Assembly (NCBI GenBank): GCA_020073495.1
Contig: JAIQFD010000002.1
Span: 736,854 to 800,853 of the forward strand
Direction: 5' to 3'
DNA: 64,000 nucleotides
Origin: Terriglobia bacterium
Lineage (GTDB): Bacteria > Acidobacteriota > Terriglobia > Terriglobales > Acidobacteriaceae
Shown: positions 7,095 through 14,911 of the stretch, in pieces
How positions within the stretch are numbered: the first letter of the stretch is position 1
Layout: every line of letters begins with the position of its first letter
Notes under the pieces: model-generated
What the model saw: only the letters and a program-made list of their open reading frames with translations
What the model was told of the DNA's origin: nothing
The model's database searches: none
Translations under genes and position numbers: made by a program

Positions 7095-8006
7095 GTGCCC
7101 AAGATTCGGCCCCATTTACTGATTTGCCTGCTCCTTTGCGGCGCGATTGTGCCCGGGGTGGCACTCGGGGCGCCGGCGAGCCCCGCAGGCTCGTGGCGGG
7201 CTGAGGCCCAGGTCTCCCACGCGCCGGAACTCGACGCCGGCTATCGCTTGCTTTACGAACTTAAGCCGGTTGAAGCTCGTGCGCAGTTTGCCGTCTGGCA
7301 GAAGGCCCATCCGGGAGACCCTCTGGGCAGCGCCTCGGAAGCCGCGAGCTATCTGTTTGAGGAATGTTACCGGCAGGGTGTCTTGACCTCCGAGTTTTTT
7401 CTGAACGACAAGCGTTTTCTGGGCAAGATCGCTCTCAAGCCGGACCCGGCACTGCGCGCGGCATTCTTCGCCGCGGTCCAGCAGGCGCAAGACCTGGCGC
7501 GGCTTCGCATCCAGGTAGACCCGGACGATGCGAACGCCCTGTTTGCCATGACGCTGAGCCTGGGCATGCAGGCCGACTATGCCAGCCTGATCGATAAGCG
7601 TCAGATCGAAAGCCTGCGCATGATCCGCGAGGCTGACAAGTTTGCCAAGAAACTATTGGCGGTCGCCCCGGATGCCGCCGATGCCTACCTCACCCTGGGC
7701 GCGGCCAATTACATCATCGGGAGCCTGTCGGCGCCCAAACGGTTCTTCCTCCGCCTCGCGGGGATCCGCGGCGATAAGAACAGCGGCATAGAGCAGCTCG
7801 AGATTGCCGCCGCGCACGGCCGCTACCTCAAGCCGTTCGCAAAGATTTTGCTGGCGATGGCGGCCTTGCGGGAGAAGAAGCCAGAAGTGGCGCGCACGCA
7901 ACTTATGGAGCTGGTCGCGGAGTTCCCGGAGAACCCCCTCTTTGCGCATGAGCTGGCCACACTCAATGCTTCTTCTGCTCCGGCTATCCCACCCCAGGGG
8001 ATGTAA
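7095..8006 (+). CDS. Secreted TPR-like protein
   Basis: 303 residues with a signal peptide (LLICLLLCGAIVPGVALGAP). The mature part is all-helical with tetratricopeptide-like pairs (AGYRLLYELKPVEARAQF; AARLRIQVDPDDANALFAMTL-type repeats; LLAVAPDAADAYLTLGAAN; ALREKKPEVARTQLMELV), a scaffold for protein contacts in the periplasm. The GTG at 7095 is preferred because AGGGGG lies just upstream and it opens the signal peptide. It converges with the ice-binding gene at 8078 across a shared hairpin terminator. Confidence 0.75.
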   Translation: MPKIRPHLLICLLLCGAIVPGVALGAPASPAGSWRAEAQVSHAPELDAGYRLLYELKPVEARAQFAVWQKAHPGDPLGSASEAASYLFEECYRQGVLTSEFFLNDKRFLGKIALKPDPALRAAFFAAVQQAQDLARLRIQVDPDDANALFAMTLSLGMQADYASLIDKRQIESLRMIREADKFAKKLLAVAPDAADAYLTLGAANYIIGSLSAPKRFFLRLAGIRGDKNSGIEQLEIAAAHGRYLKPFAKILLAMAALREKKPEVARTQLMELVAEFPENPLFAHELATLNASSAPAIPPQGM

Positions 8007-8031
8007 GGCCGAGTCTGCCCCACACAATGAA

Positions 8032-8054
8032 AAAGCCGCCTCGCGGGCGGCTTT
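8032..8054. terminator. Bidirectional intrinsic terminator
   Basis: AAAGCCGCC, a short loop, and GGCGGCTTT form a strong stem between convergent genes. The T-run is better on the minus strand (GGCTTTTTC), so it mainly ends the 8078-8950 gene. Confidence 0.8.
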
Positions 8055-8077
8055 GTGAAACATGGAACCTGACCAGG

Positions 8078-8950
8078 CTACCGGAGCAGCTTGCGGCGAA
8101 TGCTTCCCACCAACGCTGCTAACCCTGTCGCTACCAGAGGCAAGCTGGAGAGCTCGGGCACGGGAGCGGGACCGGGACCGCCACCGCTACCGTTAAAGCC
8201 ACCGCCACCTTCGCCAGTAGTGCCCTCGCAGCCAATGGATACCAGGTTCTCAATTCCTGTAGTCGCGTTCTGTCCGGCAAACGTCACTTGACCATTTCGC
8301 GCCAGGGCTCTACCGCATCCAATGGTTGCGCCGGGGTCGAAGTTGATGTCCGTGAGCGCAAGAATATTTCCGTAGAACACAGTGTTGTCACCGAGAGTCG
8401 CGGAGCTGCCGACCACCCAAAACAGGCCGTCACTTGGGGAGAGACCGCTCACATCAATAGCCGAGTCGGGTGCGGTGATCAGCGTGCTCGGTGTGTAGAA
8501 AATGAATTGCGAACCGGCGACGCCCCCGTCGTTGAGAAAGATCTTTCCCGTCAAAGACGCCGCGGGAGCAAAGTAGACGCCCGGCGCGTAGGTCCCACTC
8601 AGGACACCACCAGGCACTAGAGAACCGCCTAGGCCCAGGGCTTGTAGAGTAGTGAACGCAGTGGTGAGATCACTCTGAGCCTGCAGCGCGACCCCATCAG
8701 CTAAATGTACCGTTCCATTGATGACCGTGCCCGGACCCGTGGTCGGACAGGTCCCAAAGCCAGAACACGTGCTCCCCGGACTGACACCCAGACTTCCGTT
8801 GACAACAGTCGCGCCGAGAACTCCGACGCCGGCGTTGGTCACCGTCGAACCCGCCAGGACCGCAAAACTATCCGCTGTATTGAGGGTGTCCGCACGGGCG
8901 CCGAATGCCAGTAAGGGTAAGAGCAACAAACAAACGCAAAGTGATTTCAT
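8078..8950 (-). CDS. DUF3494 ice-binding-type protein with PEP-CTERM tail
   Basis: 290 residues: signal peptide (CVCLLLLPLLAFGARA), then a DUF3494 domain (SFAVLAGSTVTNAGVGVLGA; GVLSGTYAPGVYFAP; FWVVGSSATLGDNTVFYGNI) forming a beta-solenoid as in bacterial ice-binding adhesins. After a Gly-rich linker comes a PEP-CTERM-like tail (VPELSSLPLVATGLAALVG, then RRK), a sorting signal cut by exosortase. Whether it binds ice or another surface cannot be told from sequence; many DUF3494 proteins of non-polar bacteria have unknown ligands. Operator site 9 lies about 100 bp upstream. The lipoprotein paralogue is at 10885. Confidence 0.9.
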   Translation of the reverse strand: MKSLCVCLLLLPLLAFGARADTLNTADSFAVLAGSTVTNAGVGVLGATVVNGSLGVSPGSTCSGFGTCPTTGPGTVINGTVHLADGVALQAQSDLTTAFTTLQALGLGGSLVPGGVLSGTYAPGVYFAPAASLTGKIFLNDGGVAGSQFIFYTPSTLITAPDSAIDVSGLSPSDGLFWVVGSSATLGDNTVFYGNILALTDINFDPGATIGCGRALARNGQVTFAGQNATTGIENLVSIGCEGTTGEGGGGFNGSGGGPGPAPVPELSSLPLVATGLAALVGSIRRKLLR

Positions 8951-9051
8951 TAGTGTTTCCTCCGACGCTTCACAGCTGTTGCGAAGCGACTATTGCCACC
9001 TGGGATCGAAACGCCTGTGAACAAATCTGACAGACCCATCCCCCTTCTGTA

Positions 9052-9067
9052 TGTCCAAAATTGCTCA
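9052..9067 (-). promoter_or_regulatory. Operator site 9
   Basis: TGTCCA-aaat-TGCTCA is an exact match. Minus-strand TCAGAT (9030-9025) is centred 32 bp away, reading toward the DUF3494 gene at 8950. Confidence 0.55.
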
Positions 9068-9151
9068 CCTCCGCTAATTCGGAGCTCCGCTCCGAGTCGA
9101 GCAAAACTGCTCCCTAAGGACCAGCCGACCAACTCGGGGTCCGTTCCCCTC

Positions 9152-10795
9152 TCACTGGGCCTCCTTCTTGGGAGCAGCTTTCTTCTTGCCGGTGCCGTGA
9201 GTCTCGGCGGTAGCCGTCTGGGTCACGACTTCGGTGCCTGCTTCGCTGAAGGTAGCCCCGGCAGGAACGACCCACTGTTCCGTGCTCATGGCATCGGCGC
9301 TGCCGGTGCGGGTCTCGATGCGCGCGGGATCGATACCCTTCTCCTTGACCATGTAGTCCTTGACGTTGGCGGCACGCTGACCGGCGACATTCTTTGCTTT
9401 CTCGGTGGCGCCACGATTGCCGACGACCACGCCCTTAGCGTCAGGGTCGCGCTGCAGGCGGAGCGCATAGTCGTCGAGAGCGGCCTTGCAGGCGTTATCA
9501 ACTCGTGCCGGCTTGGCCTTGTTGGTGTAGCCGCACTCGTTCAGCTTGCTGGCCTGAAGCGGAGGCGGCGGGTTCTCTACGTTGACGTTAGCTTCGCCGT
9601 TGCTGGAGAGACCGCGGTTATCGGTGCAGGTGGCGCTGACCGTGACCGGACCGGCGCCCACGCCCGCGGTATCCAGGGTGGCGCTGCCCTCGCTGCCGCT
9701 GACCTTGCCGGAGCTGGAGCTCCAGTTGCCGATGCTCACCGAGACCGGGGGCCGGTACTCCGGCCCGCTGTCCGGCGTCGAGCAGGTGCAGGTGACGTTG
9801 GAAGGAGTGCCCGACTGCACGGTCCCCGGATAGGCGGAGCAGGAGATCTGCGGCGGGTGCTTGGCGCGTTCCCTGATGGCGAATGCGGTGTTGCAGGCGG
9901 CCATGGCCTTGGCGTTCCTGGCGTCGGTCACGTGCATGTTGACGGTGTAGCTGCCGGGATTCAGGCCTTTGGTGTCCACGCTGGCGGAGGCGTCCTTGCC
10001 GCTGATGGCGCCGCCGGTGGAGGTCCAGTTGTAGCTCAGCGTGTGCTTGGGATTGAATCCGCTGGTAGTGGCCGTGGCCTGCACCGGCTCGCCGGCAAAG
10101 ACTTCGGTCGGCTGTACCGAGCAGGTTGCGCCGGTTGGCGTTACGATCCGTTCCCCGCCGAACATCAAGACAATGCCCGTCTGCAGTCTCACTCCTCGCA
10201 CATCGGTGGTCCCGACCAGCGCCGCGGGAGGAAATTGGTGATTTGAGAACACGAAGTCTGCCCGCAAGAGCCGCAGCGCGAAATGCCTGCTGATCGGAAC
10301 ATCGACTCCGCCGCCGAGCATGAATCCGAACGCGTTGCTGCTGCCGACCAGCGGCACTTGATCTTCGGTCAGGCGATGCCAGCCCACCAGACCCTCAACG
10401 AACGGCGCGAAATGCTCGCGGCGGTAGGTCAGTTTGGGCCCGAACGAGACGTTGTAGAACTGCGCGTCGTCCAGCAACGCCAACTGCGCCGGGGTCTCAC
10501 CACTTCCCCAAAGCGTCCCGCTGAAATCCGCCGTGAGCCCGAACCAGCGATTGAAGTTGTAGGTGACGCTGGCGCCGAGACCGCGAGGGTTCCCCTCCTG
10601 GTTTGCGTCGATGATCGGATTAATGGCGTGCAACCTGGCGTTGGGATAAATGAAGGAGTATCCGCCAAAGATCTCCCACTTTGGTGCGGGTTGTTCTTGC
10701 GCACGCGCTAGATCACCCAGGAAGAACAGGGCTACGACCAGTGCCACGAACCTTAGTGCAAGCGGGCCAGGATTGCTTTGCGAGTGAGATGACAT
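9152..10795 (-). CDS. OmpA-like outer-membrane protein with Ig-like repeats
   Basis: 547 residues. A signal peptide (VALVVALFFLGDLARA) is followed by an eight-strand OmpA-like barrel (WEIFGGYSFIYPN to LQTGIVLMFGG, about 40-235), two immunoglobulin/PKD-like repeats (PTEVFAGEPVQATATTSG with LSYNWTSTGG; then QISCSAYPGTV to VNVENPPPP), and a C-terminal OmpA-like region (GVVVGNRGATEKAKNVAGQR, RAANVKDYMVKEKGIDPARI) that would face peptidoglycan. The tail ends in Lys/Pro-rich residues. Likely a structural or adhesive surface protein. The ATG at 10795 has a GAGGAG ribosome site. It lies between the two DUF3494 genes on the same strand and may share their surface role. Confidence 0.82.
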   Translation of the reverse strand: MSSHSQSNPGPLALRFVALVVALFFLGDLARAQEQPAPKWEIFGGYSFIYPNARLHAINPIIDANQEGNPRGLGASVTYNFNRWFGLTADFSGTLWGSGETPAQLALLDDAQFYNVSFGPKLTYRREHFAPFVEGLVGWHRLTEDQVPLVGSSNAFGFMLGGGVDVPISRHFALRLLRADFVFSNHQFPPAALVGTTDVRGVRLQTGIVLMFGGERIVTPTGATCSVQPTEVFAGEPVQATATTSGFNPKHTLSYNWTSTGGAISGKDASASVDTKGLNPGSYTVNMHVTDARNAKAMAACNTAFAIRERAKHPPQISCSAYPGTVQSGTPSNVTCTCSTPDSGPEYRPPVSVSIGNWSSSSGKVSGSEGSATLDTAGVGAGPVTVSATCTDNRGLSSNGEANVNVENPPPPLQASKLNECGYTNKAKPARVDNACKAALDDYALRLQRDPDAKGVVVGNRGATEKAKNVAGQRAANVKDYMVKEKGIDPARIETRTGSADAMSTEQWVVPAGATFSEAGTEVVTQTATAETHGTGKKKAAPKKEAQ

Positions 10796-10884
10796 TTGAG
10801 AACTCCTCGGAGCATAAGCTTTGATTTCATCCCCACCTTCCCCGGGTGGGCTAGTTCGCGTTGCCGCACGGAGCACGAATCGTC

Positions 10885-11709
10885 TTACGGGACGGTCACA
10901 GGATTCGAATCACACGTGACTGCTCCGGTATGTGCAAGGGCTCGGCCATTCAGGGTCGCGCCGGTGTCCAAGGTGATCGACGCAAGGGCCAGGATGCTTC
11001 CATTGAAGGTGGAATTTACGCCCAGCGTCGCCGAGCTGCCGACTTGCCAGAAGACGTTCTTCGCCTGAGTACCGTTGGTCAGTTTGACCTGGGTCCCGGT
11101 GTTGGTAGTCAGCGCCGACCCGATCTGGAAGATGAAAACGGCATCCGGGTTACCCAATCCGTCGAGCGTGACGATCGACAACGGCCCCGGCGCCGGCGAT
11201 AGAATCCCTGTCGAGCTTGCGTTCTTGTAGATACCGGGGGTAAGAGTCAAACCGCTGATATCGCCAGGTAGAGGAAGCCCGCCTGTCCTTCCCGCAAGAT
11301 CGTTGTAGGCGGTAAGCATATCCAGTTGAGCTTGAGCCGGGATAGGATCGGGGTCGGGCCCGCACTGGGGGGGGCAGAGGGGAAAGAGCGAGAGCCCGCT
11401 GGGTGCACGAAAGAGTCCCGGAGGGGTCAGAACGCCAGGACCAGCGTCGATCCTGGCCCAGCCGGTGAACGACAAGGCCGGGCTAATGCAGATGTCTCCA
11501 CCCGTGACGACGGTCGGGCCGGTATTGCTGACTACAGGAGTTGCGCCCAGAATCGCACAGCCGCCGGCTGCTCCCAGCACAACGACAGGCCCCCCACCTC
11601 CACCTCCCCCTCCTCCCGCCAGTCCCTTATCGAGATCGGCGCATCCGGCGGCAAAACCGAGTAGTAGGAGTGCTATGAACCAGATCTTGCGGTTGGTGTG
11701 TGTCCGCAT
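10885..11709 (-). CDS. DUF3494 ice-binding-type lipoprotein
   Basis: 274 residues. The N-terminus has a lipobox (LLGFAAGC), so it should be a lipid-anchored protein; a run of Gly follows as a linker. The rest is a DUF3494 domain (GGDICISPALSFTG; LTLTPGIYKNAS; FWQVGSSATLGVNSTFNGSI; LNGRALAHTGAVT). It is thus a second version of the 8078 fold with another anchoring mode. The start at 11709 has a GAGG ribosome site and opens the lipoprotein signal. Operator site 10, an exact match with a TAAGGT -10, lies about 80 bp upstream. Confidence 0.88.
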   Translation of the reverse strand: MRTHTNRKIWFIALLLLGFAAGCADLDKGLAGGGGGGGGGPVVVLGAAGGCAILGATPVVSNTGPTVVTGGDICISPALSFTGWARIDAGPGVLTPPGLFRAPSGLSLFPLCPPQCGPDPDPIPAQAQLDMLTAYNDLAGRTGGLPLPGDISGLTLTPGIYKNASSTGILSPAPGPLSIVTLDGLGNPDAVFIFQIGSALTTNTGTQVKLTNGTQAKNVFWQVGSSATLGVNSTFNGSILALASITLDTGATLNGRALAHTGAVTCDSNPVTVP

Positions 11710-11789
11710 ACATACCTCTTCTTCTCGGCTCAACTACCGCCGAATCTCGTTCCGGGCCGCCAACCTTAGCAACTGTGGATCATGTTGTA

Positions 11790-11805
11790 TGTTCAAAATT
11801 GAACA
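11790..11805 (-). promoter_or_regulatory. Operator site 10, with a degenerate second copy
   Basis: TGTTCA-aaat-TGAACA is an exact match and nearly a perfect palindrome. TAAGGT (11768-11763, minus) is centred 32 bp away. A second element TGGCCA-agat-TGAGTA (11808-11823, seven of eight positions) abuts it, so binding may be tandem. Confidence 0.65.
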
Positions 11806-11873
11806 TCTGGCCAAGATTGAGTAGGCACTCTTTTTCGTCAAGGGCGCGTCAGCAGCCAGGCAAGGCTCTGCCG

Positions 11874-12035
11874 CTACCGCGGACTAGCACTCCGAGCGGT
11901 ACCAGTCGGCTTTGGTCGCGTCCGGGCTCCCTGCGCCCGTTTGCCATTCAACATGAAGCGAAGCGTCGGCAGCAGGAACTCAGGCGGGTGCGCCGCGTCC
12001 TGATGGATGTAGAGCACGGTGCTGTTCGCATTCAT
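11874..12035 (-). CDS. Possible leaderless 53-residue ORF
   Basis: Encodes 53 residues beginning MNANSTVLYIHQDAAHPPEF, then LLPTLRFMLNGKR and a basic tail. The ATG sits 7 bases after the -10-like TAAAAA of repeat copy B, where the transcript itself should begin, and has no ribosome site, so translation would be leaderless. The same ATG position is kept in repeat copy A but opens only a 14-codon frame there. It may equally be non-coding RNA. The remainder of the 11710-12360 gap shows only operators and the repeat. Confidence 0.3.
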   Translation of the reverse strand: MNANSTVLYIHQDAAHPPEFLLPTLRFMLNGKRAQGARTRPKPTGTARSASPR

Positions 12036-12156
12036 CGCCACTTTTTATCGTGGCGGAGTCGCTCACGGCTGTCCAATGTTGCACAACCCGGGACAGGAAT
12101 GTTCAGGAAGCGGCGGGCGCCAAACCCGATTTGCGATAGCCGGTGATCAGCGTCAT
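12025..12156 (-). repeat. 132-bp dispersed repeat, copy B
   Basis: Ungapped partner of 2298-2429 (about 86% identity). It contains operator site 11 and a minus-strand -10-like TAAAAA (12047-12042) followed by the conserved ATG. The stretch GGCGCCCGCCGCTTCCTGA upstream of the operator (minus strand) is unchanged between copies. Confidence 0.75.
12070..12085 (-). promoter_or_regulatory. Operator site 11 (inside repeat copy B)
   Basis: TGTCCA-atgt-TGCACA is an exact match. The -10-like hexamer TAAAAA is centred 33 bp away on the minus strand, as in copy A. Confidence 0.55.
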
Positions 12157-12360
12157 TTCGGAGCGCCTTCCCGCTCCCCAAATGATGCCTCTCCCATCGA
12201 GCAAGACTGCGGTCCGTGCATAGTCGTGCACGCGTGCAAGCATTAGCCACCAATTGCAGAAACCGTGACCAAATCGACAGTTTCCCAAAGTGGTCAAAGT
12301 GGTCAAAAGGAGACAGTCCATCCTCTTTGCTGCATGTAAGCTGCAACCGAGGCAACCACC

Positions 12361-13059
12361 ATGAAACGAGCCGGCGTTATCAGCACAGCAGTTCTGTCTT
12401 TGCTTCTCGGAACCACTGCTCCTGCCTACGCACAGCACGAGCAACAGGGTAAGGAGCAGGGAAAATCGAAACAGGGTAAAGAGCAGGGCAAATCGCAACA
12501 GGGGCAGCAACATCAACAGGGGCAACCCGCGAAGCAACAGCATCAGCAACCCGCGCAGCAACAGCAGAAGCAGCAGGCTAACAAACCTGCGCAACGTCAG
12601 GCAAAACCGCAACAGACCTACGGCGGCGTCTACCACGGCGGCGTCCAGCCCAACGGCCCTGCCTATGGGGGCGTCCACCATAGCGGCGTCCCACAACACC
12701 AAGGGCAGGTGCGCAGCGGTTTCGGCCAGTCTCGCGCCAGTTCGTGGAATAACGACCACCGCACTTGGGGTCAGCGCGGCGGCTATAACGGCTACCGCGT
12801 ACCTCAAGACCGCTTCAGGCTCTACTTCGGGAGTAACCACTATTTCCGCATGTACGGCCTTCCGATGGTCTTCGTAGGCGGGTATCCACGCTTCCAGTAC
12901 GACGGCTATTGGGTCACATTCGTTGATCCGTGGCCGGAAACGTGGCCGGAAACGTGGTACGAAACCGACGACGTATATCTGGATTACACCGACGATGGGT
13001 ACTACGTATACAACCGCATGCACCCCGGTCTCGGGATCGCAGTCACCATCGCGTTCTAA
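12361..13059 (+). CDS. Secreted Gln/Lys-rich protein with Tyr-rich C-terminus
   Basis: 232 residues: a signal peptide (STAVLSLLLGTTAPAYAQ), a low-complexity Gln/Lys/His region (about 25-85), a Gly/His-rich part (GGVYHGGVQPNGPAYGGVHH), and a Trp/Tyr/Pro-rich C-terminus with a short duplication (PETWPETWYET). The C-terminal half, RFRLYFGSNHYFRMYGLP onward, resembles small conserved domains of acidobacterial exported proteins, but I cannot name it. Signal peptide and leader are almost identical in DNA to those of the next gene (13106), while the mature parts differ. Confidence 0.7.
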   Translation: MKRAGVISTAVLSLLLGTTAPAYAQHEQQGKEQGKSKQGKEQGKSQQGQQHQQGQPAKQQHQQPAQQQQKQQANKPAQRQAKPQQTYGGVYHGGVQPNGPAYGGVHHSGVPQHQGQVRSGFGQSRASSWNNDHRTWGQRGGYNGYRVPQDRFRLYFGSNHYFRMYGLPMVFVGGYPRFQYDGYWVTFVDPWPETWPETWYETDDVYLDYTDDGYYVYNRMHPGLGIAVTIAF

Positions 13060-13105
13060 TTGAGATGGAAGGGGAACGGGTTAAGCTGCAATCGAGGCAA
13101 CCATG

Positions 13106-14413
13106 ATGAAACGAGTCGGGGTTATCAGCACAGCAGTTCTGTCTTTGCTTCTCGGAACCACTGCGCCTGCCTACGCACAGCAGGAGCAGCAAGGCGAAAA
13201 GCAGAAGCAGGAGCAGCCGGGCGAAAAGCAGGGCAAGCCTGAAAAGCAAGCTAAGCCCGAACAGCAGCAAAAGCGCGCCCAGCAACAGCAAGATCAGAAC
13301 AAGCAGCAACAGCAACGGGCCCAGCAACAGCAGAAGCAGGACCAGAACAAGCAGCAACAGCAACGGGTCCAGCAACAGCAGAAGCAGGACCAGAACAAGC
13401 AGCAGCAACAGCACGCCCAGGAACAGCAGAAGGCGGACCAGAACAAACAGCAGCAACAGCGCGCCCAGCAACAGCAGAAGCAGGACCAGAACAAGCAGCA
13501 GCAACAGCGCGCCCAGCAACAGCAGAAGCAGGACCAGAACAAGCAGCAACAACAGCGCGCCCAGGAACAGCAGAAGGCGGACCAGAACAAGCAGCAGCAA
13601 CAGCGCGCCCAGCAACAGCAGAAGCAGGACCAGAACAAGCAGCAACAACAGCGCGCCCAGGAACAGCAGAAGGCGGACCAGAACAAGCAGCAACAGCAAC
13701 GGGCCCAGCAACAGCAGAAGCAGGACCAGAACAAGCAGCAGCAGCAGCGCGCCCAGGAACAACAGAAGCAGGACCGGAACAAGCAGCAGGCCCAGCAGCA
13801 ACAGCAGAGCCGTTTGTCGCAAGAGCGTCAGCGGCAGCTTATTGCCCAGGAGCAGCAGCGCTCGACGCAGTACCGCCAACATCTAGATCAGCAGCAGCGT
13901 CTTGCACAACAGCACACAGCACAGCTACAGCAACAAAAGCGTATGGCGCAGTATCGTTTTCAGGAAGACTACTACGCGCGCCTGCACCAGCAGCAAATAC
14001 GTCTCCAGAACGAGCGCCACGATTACGACCGTGATCCGTACTACTACACGGCTCCGAGCTATCGTTACAACCGCGGCGGCCGCTACTACCAGACGAATCA
14101 ATATGGCGCAGATCTGCTCCGCCAGGCCGTAAACAACGGCTACCAGGAGGGCTACCGCGCCGGAGTGGCAGACCGGGAGGATCGCTGGCGTTCCGACTAC
14201 CGCGCCTCGTATGCCTATCAGGACGCGAACTACGGCTATGACGGCTATTACGTTAACCAGGCCGACTACAACTACTATTTCCGTGAGGGCTTCCGTCGCG
14301 GCTATGAAGATGGCTACAACAGCCGCTATCAATATGGTCGGTACTCTGACGGCAGGTATAGCATCCTGGACGTTATCCTGTCGCAAGTCCTCAACTTCCA
14401 GCCGCTTCGCTAG
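13106..14413 (+). CDS. Secreted Gln-rich repeat protein
   Basis: 435 residues. The signal peptide matches that of the 12361 gene. Residues about 60-230 are a tandem array of about 16-residue units of the form QQQQRAQQQQKQDQNK, with an alternating variant carrying EQQKAD; this should form a long coiled coil or disordered rod. The C-terminus is Tyr/Arg-rich with EGYRAGVADRED and REGFRRGYEDGY repeats, a pattern met in exported acidobacterial proteins of unknown role. Two ATGs are possible (13103 or 13106); 13106 matches the paralogue. The array explains the Leu- and Cys-rich artefact frames on the other strand. Confidence 0.75.
   Translation: MKRVGVISTAVLSLLLGTTAPAYAQQEQQGEKQKQEQPGEKQGKPEKQAKPEQQQKRAQQQQDQNKQQQQRAQQQQKQDQNKQQQQRVQQQQKQDQNKQQQQHAQEQQKADQNKQQQQRAQQQQKQDQNKQQQQRAQQQQKQDQNKQQQQRAQEQQKADQNKQQQQRAQQQQKQDQNKQQQQRAQEQQKADQNKQQQQRAQQQQKQDQNKQQQQRAQEQQKQDRNKQQAQQQQQSRLSQERQRQLIAQEQQRSTQYRQHLDQQQRLAQQHTAQLQQQKRMAQYRFQEDYYARLHQQQIRLQNERHDYDRDPYYYTAPSYRYNRGGRYYQTNQYGADLLRQAVNNGYQEGYRAGVADREDRWRSDYRASYAYQDANYGYDGYYVNQADYNYYFREGFRRGYEDGYNSRYQYGRYSDGRYSILDVILSQVLNFQPLR
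13270..13795 (+). repeat. In-gene tandem repeats, 48-bp unit
   Basis: About eleven imperfect copies of a 48-bp unit coding for QQQQRAQQQQKQDQNK, with a second variant (EQQKADQNK) alternating through part of the array. This is coding minisatellite DNA and likely to vary in copy number. Confidence 0.85.
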
Positions 14414-14571
14414 AGACTGGAATGGTGGTGTCCTGAACCAGCGCCCGGCTCCATTGACCGAGAAGAGCCAGTGGAGTCAGGCGCGTTCCGAGGTTTATCA
14501 GTAGGGAACAGCTGAATCAGCGAGATGCAGCACTCTACCCACTGTCGCGGGCCCTGGCGTGTCCCCCAGGC

Positions 14572-14587
14572 TGTTCAATTCTGAACA
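14572..14587 (+). promoter_or_regulatory. Operator site 12
   Basis: TGTTCA-attc-TGAACA is an exact match and a perfect palindrome in its arms (CTGTTCA/TGAACAG). TAACAT at 14609-14614 is centred 32 bp downstream. The His-rich gene starts at 14649. Confidence 0.65.
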
Positions 14588-14648
14588 GACCGGCGTTGGG
14601 TCCGAACGTAACATCTGCTTTCGATTTTTAGCAGCGAAGGAGACCCGT

Positions 14649-14903
14649 ATGTCTACGCAAGCTTGGGAGCAACACCGTCACGCCGCCCAACATCATGAGC
14701 TTGCGGCCTACCACCACAACCAGGCTGCGACGCACGACGAGGCCGGCGATCACGAAAGAGCTGCGCACCACGCGTACCTGGCCCTCGGACATCTTCAACA
14801 TGCGACTCAGCATGGCGCGGAAGCCGCAAAGCTCCACGCCGACCATTGCAGCGACAAGGCGAGTGCTCCGGCTCAGGACATCACCAATAAGAGCGCTGCA
14901 TAG
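14649..14903 (+). CDS. Small His/Ala-rich protein
   Basis: 84 residues, extremely rich in His and Ala (EQHRHAAQHHELAAYHHNQA), predicted to be a single amphipathic helical bundle. The many His suggest metal or pH sensitivity, but this is inference. The ATG at 14649 has an AAGGAGA ribosome site. It lies under operator site 12 with an ideal -10 position, so it is a likely regulon member. A 55-residue frame follows 8 bases after its stop. Confidence 0.75.
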   Translation: MSTQAWEQHRHAAQHHELAAYHHNQAATHDEAGDHERAAHHAYLALGHLQHATQHGAEAAKLHADHCSDKASAPAQDITNKSAA

Positions 14904-14911
14904 GCCTGCGA

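Noticed and set aside
12291..12305. TGGTCA-aag-TGGTCA before the 12361 gene as another operator
   Set aside because: The spacer is three, not four bases, and the halves form a direct rather than an inverted arrangement, so it does not fit the family of sites.
13270..13795. Repeat array considered as CRISPR
   Set aside because: Units are contiguous and coding, with no unique spacers and no cas genes.
13043..13882. Long Leu-rich and Cys-rich open frames opposite the Gln-rich gene
   Set aside because: They are the complement of CAG/CAA repeats; a Leu homopolymer membrane protein is not credible and the sense strand has signal peptide and ribosome site.
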